DNA of 64,000 nt, from positions 620,001 through 684,000 of the forward strand of contig NZ_JBHTKH010000001.1 of NCBI RefSeq assembly GCF_042676085.1. The letters run 5' to 3'. Below are positions 10,770-20,800 of this stretch, piece after piece (position 1 is the first letter of the stretch; the number at the start of each line of letters is the position of its first letter). The DNA comes from Terrabacter terrigena. Lineage in GTDB: Bacteria > Actinomycetota > Actinomycetes > Actinomycetales > Dermatophilaceae. The notes under the pieces were generated by a model, which worked only from the letters and a program-made list of their open reading frames with translations, had not been told where the DNA came from and made no database searches. The translations under genes were made by a program, and so were the position numbers.

Positions 10770-10951
10770 GCTGTGTGCCTTCCGAGCGGGGTGGCCCCTG
10801 GCCTCCCGAGTTCATGTGGTGACCATGTGCTGATCACGTGCTCGGACGACGATACCGCCCGGGCCGCGGTGCGCCCGCCGAGGCTCATCGATCGCGCAGC
10901 GTGGGACGAACAGGACCCCTCGTACCAGGGCGACCGGACGGGTCGGCCGGG

Positions 10952-13360
10952 TCAGCTGCCCGGCGTGCGCAGACGGGCCAGCCACACGCCGTCGGTGCGG
11001 CTCACGAGGTCGGTCAGCGTGGCGAGGTCGGGCGAGACCGGGCCGGACCGCTCGTCGGCCACGATCCAGCGCACCCCTCGGGTGCGGTAGGCGGCAGCGA
11101 GGTTCTCGGCGGTCGGCTTCTCGATGAGGGCCTGCTCGGCGTCGAGTCGGGGTTGGTCCCAGAACGGCGCGAGGATGTAGCTCTCACCCGGCTTGACGTC
11201 CTGGAGCATGCGCGGGGCGTAGCCGAAGCCGGCGACGTCGTTGCGCAGGCCCGAGAAGGCGGCGACCGAGAAGTCACGGTTGTCGCCGACGCCCGACTTG
11301 AAGCGGCCGTTGTAGACCCGGTTCGTCGCCACGATGTCCGTCGGGTCAGCATGCTGACGGAGGTACTGGCCGGCGTCGAAGAGCGCCGGCGGCACCACCG
11401 GGCGCGGCGGCCGGTCGGTGGGCCGCGGCTGGCTGCGCGCGGGTCCGGGGTTGCTCGACAGCGACAGGTCCGGGGCGAGGATCCTGGCCCCGCCGGCGAA
11501 GACGGCCAGCACGAGCAGGGCAGCCCACGTTCCGCGCAGCAGGGGGCGGGCGGAGCGGCGCCGCACGAGCCAGGCCACGGTGATGACCACCACGAGGCCC
11601 ACCAGGAAGGCCAGCGTCGGCTCGAACCACGCCCAGATCGCCATGGCGTCGGTGTGCGGGCCGGCGAGCTCTGCGGGATGGCGACCGGTCGAGCGCGCGA
11701 GACGGCGCACGGCGAGGACGAGGAGCAGCCCCGCCAGCGCGATCGTCACGAGGAGCACGAGCGGCCCACGCAGGTGCGCCCACCGGCCCGGCGCCGGGCC
11801 GTCCACGGCCCCGTCGACGTCGCGCTCGACGCGGCGCGCCGCCAGCTCGTCACGCACGTAGCCGGCCACTCCCGCACCGGAGAGCGCCATGGCGAGCGGC
11901 TGGGCGGCGATCGCGAAGTAGTACTCGCTACCGCTCGGGTGACGCAGCAGCATGACCGCGAGGAGACCACCGACCAGGGCACCGACCCCCATCCACCCGC
12001 TGGGGTCGGTCGGGCGGCGCCGGATGAGGACGAGCAGGCCGAGCGCCAGCAGCAGCACGGGCCCCCAACGCCGCAGGAAGGCCACGACGATCGCTCCCAC
12101 CGCTGCCCCGGTCTCTGCGGTCGACCGACCGAGGATGAGCGACTTCTGGAAGTCCGGCCAGTTGGACGGGTTGAAGCGCAGGCCGTACGAGCCGGGGTAG
12201 ATGAAGAGGACGGCGAGCAGGGTGATCACGACCAGGGCGCCCAGGCAGGCGGCATACCTGATGGCCACGGGCCGCAGCTCGCTGCCGGGCGCGCGGCGTC
12301 GCCGCCACTCGAGCGGCACCACCACGACGGCGGCGAGCCCGAGCCCGCACAGGATGACGGGCAGCTGCGCCGACTTGGCTCCGGCAGCCGCGATGGAGAA
12401 GGCCGGGAGCAGCATCGCGGGGGCCAGGCGGTCGGCCGGGGCGCGACGCAGCACCGCCACGAGGGTCCCGACGACGGCCAGGCCGAAGACCCAGCCCAGG
12501 GCCGCCGTCGGGCTCAGCTGCCAGTAGTTCGGGACGGCGTCGACAGGGGTCTGCACCCAGACGTCGACCGAGACCGGGCGCAGGACGGCGATGGCGGCTG
12601 CGGCGCCGATGCCGCCGGCCCAGTGGCCCACCACCTGGTGACCGACGGCGGCCGCCAGCAGCACGAGCAGGACGACGAGCGTCGACGGGAGCAGGCGCGT
12701 CACGATGTCGAGGTCGTCGATGCCGGTGCCACTCAGCTGCGCCGCCAGGGCGTGGAAGAACCAGTGGTAGCCGAGGGGCTCACCGTCGACCATGGGGTAG
12801 CCGGGCACGAGGTTGCGCCGCAGCTCTCCGGTGAGGGCCGTCTGGTAGAGCAGGTCCTGGTACCAGATCTGGAACCGGGGCGTCGGCTTCGACGGGACCA
12901 GCGCGAGGCCGCCCACCCAGAGCCAACGCACCGTGGCCAGCACGAGAGCGGTCAGGGCCGCCCACGCCGGCGCCGGCCAGGAGCCGCTCGGACCGTCGTC
13001 GGGGGCGGCGGCGCGACCGGTCACGCGGCGACGCGTCAGAGGCACGAGCAGCAGCGCCGCCGCGACGACCGGACCCACGACGAGCGACGGCAGTCGCTGG
13101 CCCACGAGGTGCGCGACGAGCCAGGTCGCGAGAGCCAGCGCGAGGCCCGTCGGGCCTGCCCAGCCGAGGTCGGTGGCCCCGACGCTGCCGCCTCGGACGG
13201 CGCGCACGACGACCCAGCCGGGCAGCAGCACGCCGACGAGGACGACGGCCAGCCACCACAGCGTCAGTCCGAGGTCCGAGCTCGTCTGGGTCCAGGCGAG
13301 CACGAGGCCGGCCCCGGACACGACGAGCAGCCCGACCTCACCGAGCCCCCTGTAGCGCAT
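10952..13360 (-). CDS. Large polytopic membrane protein, possible GT-C-type glycosyltransferase
   Basis: An 802-aa integral membrane protein. Hydrophobic segments run from residue 10 to about 630, enough for some 12-14 helices, and a soluble region of about 160 residues follows at the C-terminus. A loop after the first helices (about 160-205) contains PRFQIWYQDLLYQ and LGYHWFFHAL, the kind of large extracytoplasmic loop seen in GT-C enzymes that use polyprenyl-linked sugars. The C-terminal region (DPTDIVATNRVYNGR, GVRWIVAD) resembles the soluble tails of such proteins. I do not recognise a specific family, and the substrate is unknown. It is insulated from the rplM-rpsI operon by two terminators and followed by glmM, so a cell-envelope role would fit. 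Confidence 0.6.
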   Translation of the reverse strand: MRYRGLGEVGLLVVSGAGLVLAWTQTSSDLGLTLWWLAVVLVGVLLPGWVVVRAVRGGSVGATDLGWAGPTGLALALATWLVAHLVGQRLPSLVVGPVVAAALLLVPLTRRRVTGRAAAPDDGPSGSWPAPAWAALTALVLATVRWLWVGGLALVPSKPTPRFQIWYQDLLYQTALTGELRRNLVPGYPMVDGEPLGYHWFFHALAAQLSGTGIDDLDIVTRLLPSTLVVLLVLLAAAVGHQVVGHWAGGIGAAAAIAVLRPVSVDVWVQTPVDAVPNYWQLSPTAALGWVFGLAVVGTLVAVLRRAPADRLAPAMLLPAFSIAAAGAKSAQLPVILCGLGLAAVVVVPLEWRRRRAPGSELRPVAIRYAACLGALVVITLLAVLFIYPGSYGLRFNPSNWPDFQKSLILGRSTAETGAAVGAIVVAFLRRWGPVLLLALGLLVLIRRRPTDPSGWMGVGALVGGLLAVMLLRHPSGSEYYFAIAAQPLAMALSGAGVAGYVRDELAARRVERDVDGAVDGPAPGRWAHLRGPLVLLVTIALAGLLLVLAVRRLARSTGRHPAELAGPHTDAMAIWAWFEPTLAFLVGLVVVITVAWLVRRRSARPLLRGTWAALLVLAVFAGGARILAPDLSLSSNPGPARSQPRPTDRPPRPVVPPALFDAGQYLRQHADPTDIVATNRVYNGRFKSGVGDNRDFSVAAFSGLRNDVAGFGYAPRMLQDVKPGESYILAPFWDQPRLDAEQALIEKPTAENLAAAYRTRGVRWIVADERSGPVSPDLATLTDLVSRTDGVWLARLRTPGS

Positions 13361-13484
13361 GGCAACGAGGGTGCCATGCCCGGCCGCCCGATTGTCCCAA
13401 GGGGTCGTGCGCGTCGCACTTTGGAAGCAATCTGGCAGGGCGCGCTCGGGCTCGTCTCAGGAAACGACACGGCGCGCGGCGGCT

Positions 13485-13516
13485 GGGCTCCGGGGTCGGC
13501 AAACACCCCGGAGCCC
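13485..13516 (-). terminator. Second of two tandem terminators after rpsI
   Basis: GGGCTCCGGGGT (13485-13496) pairs with ACCCCGGAGCCC (13505-13516) around an 8-base loop. A polymerase leaving rpsI meets this structure second. Confidence 0.75.
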
Positions 13517-13530
13517 GGGCGCCGGGTACG

Positions 13531-13565
13531 GCACAGGCCCCCGAGCGGTGCTCGGGGGCCTGTGC
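13531..13565 (-). terminator. First of two tandem terminators after rpsI
   Basis: A perfect 16-bp stem (13531-13546 with 13550-13565) closes a 3-base loop and begins 28 bases past the rpsI stop. Together with the second hairpin it should fully separate the highly expressed rplM-rpsI transcript from the membrane protein gene downstream. Confidence 0.85.
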
Positions 13566-13593
13566 GGGGCTGGGTCGGCGCTGGGCCGGGCCG

Positions 13594-14100
13594 TCAGCGC
13601 TTGGAGTACTGCGGAGCCTTGCGGGCCTTCTTGAGACCGGCCTTCTTGCGCTCCGGGACGCGGGCGTCACGGGAGAGGAAGCCGGCCTTCTTGAGGGCGG
13701 GACGGTTCAGCTCGGTGTCGACCTCGTTGAGGGAGCGGGCGACGCCGAGACGGACGGCGCCGGCCTGGCCGGAGGGGCCACCACCGTGGACGCGCACGAG
13801 CACGTCGTAGGAGCCGTCGAGCTCGAGCAGGGTCAGGGGCTCCTTGACGATCTGCTGGTGCACCTTGTTGGGGAAGTACGCGTCGAGGGTGCGGCCGTTG
13901 ATCTTCCACTCACCCGTGCCGGGCACGATGCGCACGCGGGCGATGGCCTGCTTGCGACGGCCGGTGGCGGCACCGGGGGTCGAGACCTGGCGGGCGCGCT
14001 TCGGCTCGCCGAGGGCGTCGGTGGCGGAGGACTCGCTGGTGTACTCGGTCAGCTCCGGCTCGTCGGTGTCGAGGACGTCCTCGTTAACGATGTCAGTCAC
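13594..14100 (-). CDS. rpsI: 30S ribosomal protein S9
   Basis: Small-subunit protein whose C-terminal tail reaches the tRNA site in the 30S head. The final residues GLKKARKAPQYSKR are the conserved tail. The protein is 168 aa because an acidic, Ser/Thr/Glu-rich extension of about 40 residues precedes the S9 core, a common feature in actinobacteria. The start codon is GTG at 14100, without a strong ribosome-binding site; the gene follows rplM by 34 bp in the usual two-gene operon. Confidence 0.97.
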   Translation of the reverse strand: MTDIVNEDVLDTDEPELTEYTSESSATDALGEPKRARQVSTPGAATGRRKQAIARVRIVPGTGEWKINGRTLDAYFPNKVHQQIVKEPLTLLELDGSYDVLVRVHGGGPSGQAGAVRLGVARSLNEVDTELNRPALKKAGFLSRDARVPERKKAGLKKARKAPQYSKR

Positions 14101-14134
14101 GTGTCTTGTCGCTTTCTACACAGCAAGCCGGGGC

Positions 14135-14578
14135 TTACTGCGCAACCTGGGTGATCTCGAAGGGGACGGGCTTCTGCGCCGCGTGGGGGTGCTCGGCGCC
14201 GCGGTAGACCTTGAGCTTGGACAGCTGCTGGCGGGCCAGCGAGTTCTTCGGGAGCATGCCGCGGATGGCCTTCTCGATGGCCTTCTCGGGGCTCTTGGCG
14301 AGCAGCTCGGTGTAGGAGGTGGCCCGCAGACCGCCCGGGAAGCCGGAGTGGCGGTAGGCCTTCTTCTGCTCGGCCTTGGCGCCGGTGAGGGCGACCTTGT
14401 CGGCGTTGATGATGATGACGAAGTCACCGGTGTCGACGTGCGGCGCGAACTGCGGCTTGTGCTTGCCCCGGAGGAGCACAGCGGCCTGGCTCGCGAGGCG
14501 GCCGAGGACGACGTCGGACGCGTCGATGACGTGCCACGTGCGAGTGACCTCGCCGGGCTTCGGGGTGTAGGTGCGCAA
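14135..14578 (-). CDS. rplM: 50S ribosomal protein L13
   Basis: An early-assembling large-subunit protein. I place the start at TTG 14578, which gives RTYTPKPGEVTRTWHVIDA at the N-terminus and exactly 147 aa, the standard length; upstream in-frame codons would add an implausible tail. A purine-rich AAGGCAG lies just ahead of this TTG. It is the first gene of the rplM-rpsI operon. Its leader (14579 to about 14790) lies back to back with the promoter of the divergent ArsR-type gene. Confidence 0.95.
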   Translation of the reverse strand: MRTYTPKPGEVTRTWHVIDASDVVLGRLASQAAVLLRGKHKPQFAPHVDTGDFVIIINADKVALTGAKAEQKKAYRHSGFPGGLRATSYTELLAKSPEKAIEKAIRGMLPKNSLARQQLSKLKVYRGAEHPHAAQKPVPFEITQVAQ

Positions 14579-14797
14579 TGGAGTCTGCCTTCGCTTCTGA
14601 AATGGTGGAGCCACTGGTGTGACGCTGGGCTCGGTCCGCGTCGCCTGCTCCGCGCCCGTGATGGTGCGGAACGTGGTTCGCCTGACGGCCCGGTGCACAA
14701 CCTCACCAATGTTACGGGCAGGGGCTGCGCCGCCCAAATCGATCCGCGGGACCCCCGAAACCGTGGTTGACCTGCGACGACGTCGGCCGAAAGAACT

Positions 14798-14849
14798 CGT
14801 GCACAGTTATTGTGCAAAGGAACTGTGCAAAGGTATTGTGCACACTATG
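14798..14849 (+). repeat. Four tandem 13-bp repeats, putative operator of the ArsR-type gene
   Basis: The copies are CGTGCACAGTTAT, TGTGCAAAGGAAC, TGTGCAAAGGTAT and TGTGCACACTATG, each starting exactly 13 bases after the last (14798, 14811, 14824, 14837). GTGCA is invariant in all four. The last copy contains the ATG of the regulator gene (14847-14849). A TATTGT hexamer at 14834-14839 could be a -10 element just 7 bases before the ATG, which would make the transcript leaderless and put the repeats over the promoter. An autoregulatory binding array is the simplest reading. Confidence 0.7.
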
Positions 14850-15476
14850 GCTGCACGCGACCGCACGACCTCCGCCTCCCCCACCCCCGAGCGGGGCGAC
14901 GACGACAACCTCTGGCTCACGCCGGAGAGCCTGCGGGTGCTCGCGCATCCGCTGCGCTCACGCCTGCTCGGCGCCCTGCGTCGGCAGGGTCCTTCCACCG
15001 CCACCGACCTGGCCACGTTGCTCGGCACCAACTCGGGAGCCACCAGCTACCACCTGCGCAAGCTCGAGTCGGTCGGCCTCGTGCACGACACCGAGGAGGG
15101 TGAGGGCAAGCGTCGGCTCTGGCAGGCCAGCTCCGAGTACCACTCCTGGCATCCCAGCGACTTCGAGGGCGACGAGGACGCCGAGACCGCCCTCAACTGG
15201 CTGACGCGCGACTACGCGCGTCACTTCAGCGAGCAGTACGACAGGTGGCTAGACGTCTCGACGACGTGGCCCACCGCGTGGCAGGACGCCTGCGGCTCGA
15301 GCGACGCCTCGGTGCTCGTCACCGCCGAGTCCCTCGAGGCCATGCGCGAGGAGATGTGGGACCTCATCGAGCGCTACCGCCGCGTCGGCCAGGGCAACCC
15401 GCAGGCCCGCCGCATCGCCGTCTACGCCTTCGCCTACCCCCTCGACCTCGACCGGCCCCCGACAGGAGCACGATGA
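14847..15476 (+). CDS. ArsR-type winged-helix transcriptional regulator
   Basis: A 209-aa DNA-binding protein. The winged helix-turn-helix spans about residues 28-95 (LRVLAHPLRSRLLGALRR, then TATDLATLLGTNSGATSYHLRKLESVGLV). The rest is helical and carries no recognisable metal-binding cysteines, so a ligand other than arsenic-type metals is likely. Its stop overlaps the start of an MFS exporter gene by 4 bp (ATGA); regulator plus coupled exporter suggests control of efflux. Four 13-bp repeats lie immediately upstream and into the start codon. A weak ribosome-binding site and a possible -10 seven bases upstream suggest leaderless translation. Confidence 0.85.
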   Translation: MAARDRTTSASPTPERGDDDNLWLTPESLRVLAHPLRSRLLGALRRQGPSTATDLATLLGTNSGATSYHLRKLESVGLVHDTEEGEGKRRLWQASSEYHSWHPSDFEGDEDAETALNWLTRDYARHFSEQYDRWLDVSTTWPTAWQDACGSSDASVLVTAESLEAMREEMWDLIERYRRVGQGNPQARRIAVYAFAYPLDLDRPPTGAR

Positions 15477-16807
15477 GCCACCAGACCGGGCGCGACGCCG
15501 CACCGCAGCCGTATGCCGTCCTCTCCCCCGCCGCGGCCCGCCGCGTCTTCCTGGCGCTGACCTTCACCCGCTGGTTCCCGGTGGGTCTCGTGATCGGGCT
15601 GCTCACGCTGTGGCAGCTCGAACGGGGACTGACCGTCGCCCAGGCGATGACCGTGTCGTCGGCCGCGGGCCTGACGATCTTCGCGCTCGAGCTTCCGACG
15701 AGCGGGTTCGCCGACGCCTTCGGACGCCGCCCGGTCTTCGTCGTGTCGGCTGTCGTCAACGTCGTGGCGAGCGTCGTGCTGCTCCTCGCGCACGCGTTCT
15801 GGATGTTCCTCGCGGCTGCGGTGCTCACCGGCATCTTCCGCGCACTCGACTCGGGGCCGCTCGAGGCGTGGTTCGTCGACACGGTGCACGCGACCGACCC
15901 CGGGGCAGACGTCGATGCCTCTCTTGCCGCGCAGGGCACGGTGCTCGGGGTCGGCATCGCTGCCGGAGCTCTCGTGTCGGGTGCCCTCGTCTGGTGGCAC
16001 CCGTTCACCGGCGCGTCGGCCCTCGTGCTGCCCGTCGCCGTCTTCGTCGCCCTCAACGTCGTGCATCTGCTCGCGGTGCTCGTCCTGCTGCGCGAGCCCC
16101 GGTCGGCCGAGCACGTCGACTCCTCCGGCGCCCGCCGGGCCCTCGCCTCGGCCAAGGAGTCACCCGCAGTGGTGCGCGAGGGGCTCGGGCTGCTGCGCAC
16201 CAACGCCGCGCTGCGCGGCATCGTGTGCGTCGAGATCTTCTGGGCGGTGGGCATGCTCGTGTTCGAGACCTTCCAGCCGATCCGCCTCGCCGAGCTCGTC
16301 GGCGGCGAGGAGCGTGCAGGCGCCATCATGGGCCCGGTCGCCGCGGCCGGCTGGGGCATCTTCGCGCTCGGGGCCGCCGTCTCCGGCTGGACGAGCCGCC
16401 GCGTCGGAGTGGCCCGCACGGCGATCCTCGCGCGCGTCCTCAACGGGCTCGGCGCCGTCGTCATGGGCCTCGTGGCCGGACCGGCCGCACTCATCGCGGC
16501 CTACAGCGTGACCTATCTGCTCCACGGGTCTGCCGGCCCGGCCCACTCGGCGCTGCTGCACCGCGAGGCCCGGGCCCGCAACCGCGCCACCGTCCTGTCG
16601 ATCAACTCGATGGTGGCATCGGTGGCCTTCGGGGTGTCCGCCCCGCTCTTCGGCCTGCTCGCCGAGCAGGTGTCGACTCAGGCCGCGATGGTGTGCGCCG
16701 GCGCGTTCAGCGTGCTGGGCGCCTGGTTCTACCGCAGCGCCCGCCGCGCCGAGACGGCACGGCTCGGCGCACCGGTGGCGCCCGAGGTCACACCGGCGGC
16801 GACGTGA
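15473..16807 (+). CDS. MFS transporter, probable drug/metabolite exporter
   Basis: A 12-helix major facilitator protein of 444 aa. The loop after the second helix carries FADAFGRRPVF, matching the MFS motif A. A hydrophilic central loop (about 205-240) separates the two six-helix halves. The start ATG at 15473 overlaps the stop of the ArsR-type gene, so both proteins are made from one message. Substrate unknown; the genetic arrangement argues for export of a compound sensed by the regulator. Its last 20 bases overlap the convergent aldo/keto reductase gene. Confidence 0.88.
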   Translation: MSHQTGRDAAPQPYAVLSPAAARRVFLALTFTRWFPVGLVIGLLTLWQLERGLTVAQAMTVSSAAGLTIFALELPTSGFADAFGRRPVFVVSAVVNVVASVVLLLAHAFWMFLAAAVLTGIFRALDSGPLEAWFVDTVHATDPGADVDASLAAQGTVLGVGIAAGALVSGALVWWHPFTGASALVLPVAVFVALNVVHLLAVLVLLREPRSAEHVDSSGARRALASAKESPAVVREGLGLLRTNAALRGIVCVEIFWAVGMLVFETFQPIRLAELVGGEERAGAIMGPVAAAGWGIFALGAAVSGWTSRRVGVARTAILARVLNGLGAVVMGLVAGPAALIAAYSVTYLLHGSAGPAHSALLHREARARNRATVLSINSMVASVAFGVSAPLFGLLAEQVSTQAAMVCAGAFSVLGAWFYRSARRAETARLGAPVAPEVTPAAT

Positions 16808-17744
16808 TCTCGTCGAGCTCTGCGAGGTCCTGGGCCGTCGGCTGCCAGAGCGCGGCCCGCACGTTCTCGACGACCTGCTCGGGACGCGTCGCGCCTGCGA
16901 TGACGGAGGCGACGGCCGGCTGGGCAGCGAGGCCGCCGATCGCGACGTCGATGGGGCGCAGGTCGCGCTGGACGGCATACGCCTCGATGCGCTCGATGGT
17001 GTCCCAGTCGGCGGCCGCGAGCCGGTCGGGCAGACCCGCGAGCCGCGTACCCGTCGGCGCCGACTCCCCGCGGCGGTACTTGCCGGTCAGCAGCCCCGAG
17101 GCGAGCGGGAAGAACGGCAGCAGGCCGACGCCGACGTGCTCGCAGGCGGGCACGAGCTCCTCCTCGACGTCGCGCTCCAGCAGGGAGTACTCGTTCTGCG
17201 CGGACACGAACCGGGCCGCTCCCGCGGCGCGCGCCGTCCAGTCGGCGTCGACGACCTGCCAGCCGGTGAAGTTGCTGCTGCCGATGTAGCGGACCTTGCC
17301 CTCCCTGACGAGCTCGTCGAGGGCTGTGAGGGTCTCGTCGATGGGCGTTCGCGGGTCGGGACGGTGCAGCTGGTAGAGGTCGATCCAGTCGGTGCCCAGA
17401 CGGCGCAGGCTCGCCTCGACGGCCTTCCGGATGTAGCGCCGGGAGCCGCGCACACCCCAGTCCGGTCCGTTGCTGCCCTGCATGTCCATGCCGAACTTCG
17501 TTGCCACCACGACGTTCTCGCGTTCCGACCCGAGAGCCAGGCCGAGCATCTCCTCGCTCGCACCCAGACCGTAGATGTCGGCGGTGTCGAACAGCGTGAC
17601 GCCGCTCTCGATCGCCTGCCGGACGACGGCGTTGGTGCCGTCCTGGTCGACGCGCCGTCCGAAGTTGTTGCAGCCGATGCCGACGGTGGAGACGGTCAGC
17701 CCGCTGTCGCCGAGCTGCCGGTAGGTCATGTCAGGAGTCGTCAC
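16788..17744 (-). CDS. Aldo/keto reductase
   Basis: A cytoplasmic NADPH-dependent oxidoreductase with a TIM-barrel fold, 318 aa. The N-terminal RQLGDSGLTVSTVGIGCNNFG and DTADIYGLGASEE (with the catalytic Tyr) are classic for the superfamily. The cofactor-binding end is seen in the C-terminal third (LPFFPLASGLLTGKYRRGE and VIAGATRPEQVVENV). It groups with the Kv-beta/YajO-like aldo/keto reductases; the physiological substrate cannot be inferred. It is a single gene, convergent with the MFS gene and separated from the large amylase gene by that gene's terminator. Confidence 0.92.
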   Translation of the reverse strand: MTTPDMTYRQLGDSGLTVSTVGIGCNNFGRRVDQDGTNAVVRQAIESGVTLFDTADIYGLGASEEMLGLALGSERENVVVATKFGMDMQGSNGPDWGVRGSRRYIRKAVEASLRRLGTDWIDLYQLHRPDPRTPIDETLTALDELVREGKVRYIGSSNFTGWQVVDADWTARAAGAARFVSAQNEYSLLERDVEEELVPACEHVGVGLLPFFPLASGLLTGKYRRGESAPTGTRLAGLPDRLAAADWDTIERIEAYAVQRDLRPIDVAIGGLAAQPAVASVIAGATRPEQVVENVRAALWQPTAQDLAELDEITSPPV

Positions 17745-17805
17745 CCGCCCAACCTATGCCTCGGCCACCGGCCCGGGCGCTGGCCCTGGCACTGCGCCCG
17801 CACGA

Positions 17806-17845
17806 GCGAGCGCCGGCCCCGGCGGTGTCGGGGACCGGCGCTCGC
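17806..17845 (-). terminator. Terminator after the amylase-pullulanase gene
   Basis: GCGAGCGCCGG (17806-17816) pairs with CCGGCGCTCGC (17835-17845), extended inward by three more G-C pairs after one mismatch. It lies 14 bases beyond the stop of the 5.8-kb minus-strand gene. Confidence 0.75.
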
Positions 17846-17858
17846 GTCGTCGGACGGG

Positions 17859-20800
17859 TCAGCTCGGCTGCACGAAGACGGCAACCGTGCGTGCCGGCAC
17901 CGAGAACGTGCCGGTGCCGGCGTCGTATGCCGCCTGCTTGACGACGCTGTCGGCGCCGCCTGCCTGCACGGGGCTCAGGGCCACCGGCCCAGTGAGCCCG
18001 GGCACCTTCTGGGTGACGGTGCTCGGCGTGGCGTTGAACACGACGACGAGGCCGCGTAGCGTCGGGTCGACGTCGGCGCCCTTGGTGTCGTCGACCCGCA
18101 TGACGATGACGCCCTGCTTGGCGTCCGCGGAGCCCGAGACGGGGAAGCTGACCTTGGCGTTGATCGCGTCAGCACTCCCGAGCCGGAACAGCTTGGTGCT
18201 GAAGCGGAGTCGCAGCAGGTCCTGGGCCATCGCGTCGGACCTGCGCACGTCGGCCGCGGTGGGCTTGAGGGCGCGGTCGGCGAGCAGCGGCTTCATGAAA
18301 GGCCACTTCGCGGAGTTCTGCTCCTGCGGGGGCAGGCCGTGGCCGAAGCCGTTGTCGGCACCGGTCCAGTCGAGCCGGTTGAACCAGTCACCGCTGTCGT
18401 AGGAGTCACGGTTGAGCGACTTGCTCCGGAGCAGGTCGGCGCCCGCGTGCCAGAACGACGGGGTCTGCGCCAGAGCGGTCGTCGCGAGCGACAGGGTGTT
18501 CATGCGCACCCGGTCCTGCATCGACGTCGCGACGGGCAGCTTGTAGGTGAGCGAGTCGAAGAGCGTCTCGTTGTCGTGGGCGTCGACGTAGGTGACGACC
18601 TCGTCGGGCTGGTCGGCGTAGCCAGCCGGCGAGCCGTTGTAGTCGACCTGGGTGCCGTTGACGACCTGGCCGCTCTTCTGGCTGCGGAACGTGAACGTCC
18701 TGAGGTTGCCGGCGAGCCCGAGCTGGACGAGGTCCGTGTCGCTCGCGAGCCGTGCGGCGGCGTCGGCGTTGACGGGCTTGCCGTCCTTGTCGACCGCGCC
18801 GTTGTCGTCGGTGGCCTCGCCTGATCCGAAGCCCTGCTTGCGGGGGTCCTCGTCGAACGGTCCGCCGCCGCGGACCGCGTCACGGAGCCGGTCGGAGAAG
18901 GTGCCGATTCCGGTGCCACCGAGCTGGCCCTGCGTCGCCTGGACGAAGAGCTTGTTGTTCGCGACCTCGCCGAAGTTCCAGCCCTCGCCGTAGAGGTAGA
19001 TCGCCTTGCCGTCCACGCCGTCCTGGGACGGCGTGAGGGCGTCGAGGGCGGCCCGCACGGCGAGCATGTTCGCCTTGCTGTGGTGGCCCATGAGGTCGAA
19101 ACGGAAGCCGTCGACCCGGTAGTTGCGGGCCCAGGACACCACCGAGTCGACCATGAGCTTCTCGGCCATCGCGTGCTCGGTGGCGACGTTCTGGCAGCAG
19201 GTCGAGGTCTCGACCGCGCCGCTCGCGTCGAGGCGCTGGTAGTAGCCCGGGACGACCTTGTCGAGCACCGACCTGTCGGCCTGGCCCGAGGCGTTCGTGT
19301 GGTTGAACACCTGGTCGAGCACGACCCTCAGGCCGTCCTGGTGCAGCGCCCCGACCATGGTGCGGAACTCGGCCACGCGGGCGCCACCGTCAGCAGCTCT
19401 GGTGCTCGAGGCGTACGACCCGTCGGGCACGTTGTAGTGGAACGGGTCGTAGCCCCAGTTGAACGCGTCCTTCGATGCGACGGCGCTGGTGCACTTCTGC
19501 TGCTCCTCGCTGTCGGGCGCGTAGGAGGAGAGGTCGCACTTCGGGCTCTCCTGCTTCGCGGGGTCCTCCTCGATCGAGGCGATGTCGAAGGTCGGCAGCA
19601 GGTGCACCGTGTTGAGCCCCGCCTTCGCGAGCGCCTTGAGGTGTGCGCGCCCGTCACCGTCGGCAGCGAACGCGAGGTAGCTGCCGCGTATGCCGGCCGG
19701 GACCTTCGCGTCGGAGGCCGAGTAGTCGCGAACGTGCAGCTCGTAGATCGTCGAGTCGACGGCCTGCTGGAGAGGCGGGGCGCTCGTCGTGCGCCACGCC
19801 GTGGGCATGAACGCGGGGTCGCGCAGGTCGACCGCGACGGAACGGGTCGAGCTCGGCGTCAGGGCGACCGAGCTGGGGTCGGTGACGATGTTGGTCTCGA
19901 CCTTGCCGGTTGTCGGCGCGAACACCTTGACCTCGTAGAGGTAGCGGGCGTTGCGGGCAGCCTTGTCGAGCGAGGCCGACCACGAGCCGTCCGTGGCGCG
20001 GGCCATCGCGGTGCGCGTGGCCGTGCTCACGGGCTGGTCGGCGCTGCCGGCCCGCCAGGTCAGCAGGGTGACGGACTGCGCGGTGGGCGCCCAGAGGGTG
20101 AAGCGCACGCGGCCGGCGCCCGGGAAGCTCGGTCCGTAGGTGCGGCCACGCGCCGATGCGGCATACAGCGCGTCGATGGCGATGGCCGTCTGGGCGCCGG
20201 TGGCGTCGAGCAGGCGACCCGTCGTGTCGTAGAGGCCGACGGCGACCTGGTCCTCGAGGATCTCGGGGAGCCGGCGCGACGTGGCCTTGTCCATGCGCAG
20301 TGCGACGGCGCCCTTGAGCTCCGGGTGGGCCGCGACGAGCGAGGCCGGAAGGCCTGCGGGGTCACGGGTCAGGGTCGCGACCGAGCCGCCGGTGACGGCC
20401 TCGGCGTCGACTGCGAGCCCGCCGTCGGCGGACCAGTGCAGTCGCCAGCGCAGCGTCGCCGGGTCGGTGCCGGCCGGCAGGGCCGAGGCCGGCCAGGCCA
20501 CGAGGTCGGGGCCGACGACGAAGGCCTTGGCCTTCCTGAGGTCGGGGACCGCGCCCGCCCTGGACGTCTTGACCGAGACCTCGTGGGTCGAGGCCTTGTA
20601 GGTGATGGTCGTGACGACCCCGTCGCTCGGCACCGTGAAGGCGACGTTCCCGGCCGGGTACGACTCGTCCCACGTGCGGTCGACGGCGACCTTGAACTCG
20701 TAGCTGCCGGCCGGGATGCGGTCGGTGCTGAAGGTGTAGGTGCCGTCACCGTCGGGGTCCTGCAGCCACGAGCGCATGCAGTCGGGCGCCCAGTCGCCGG

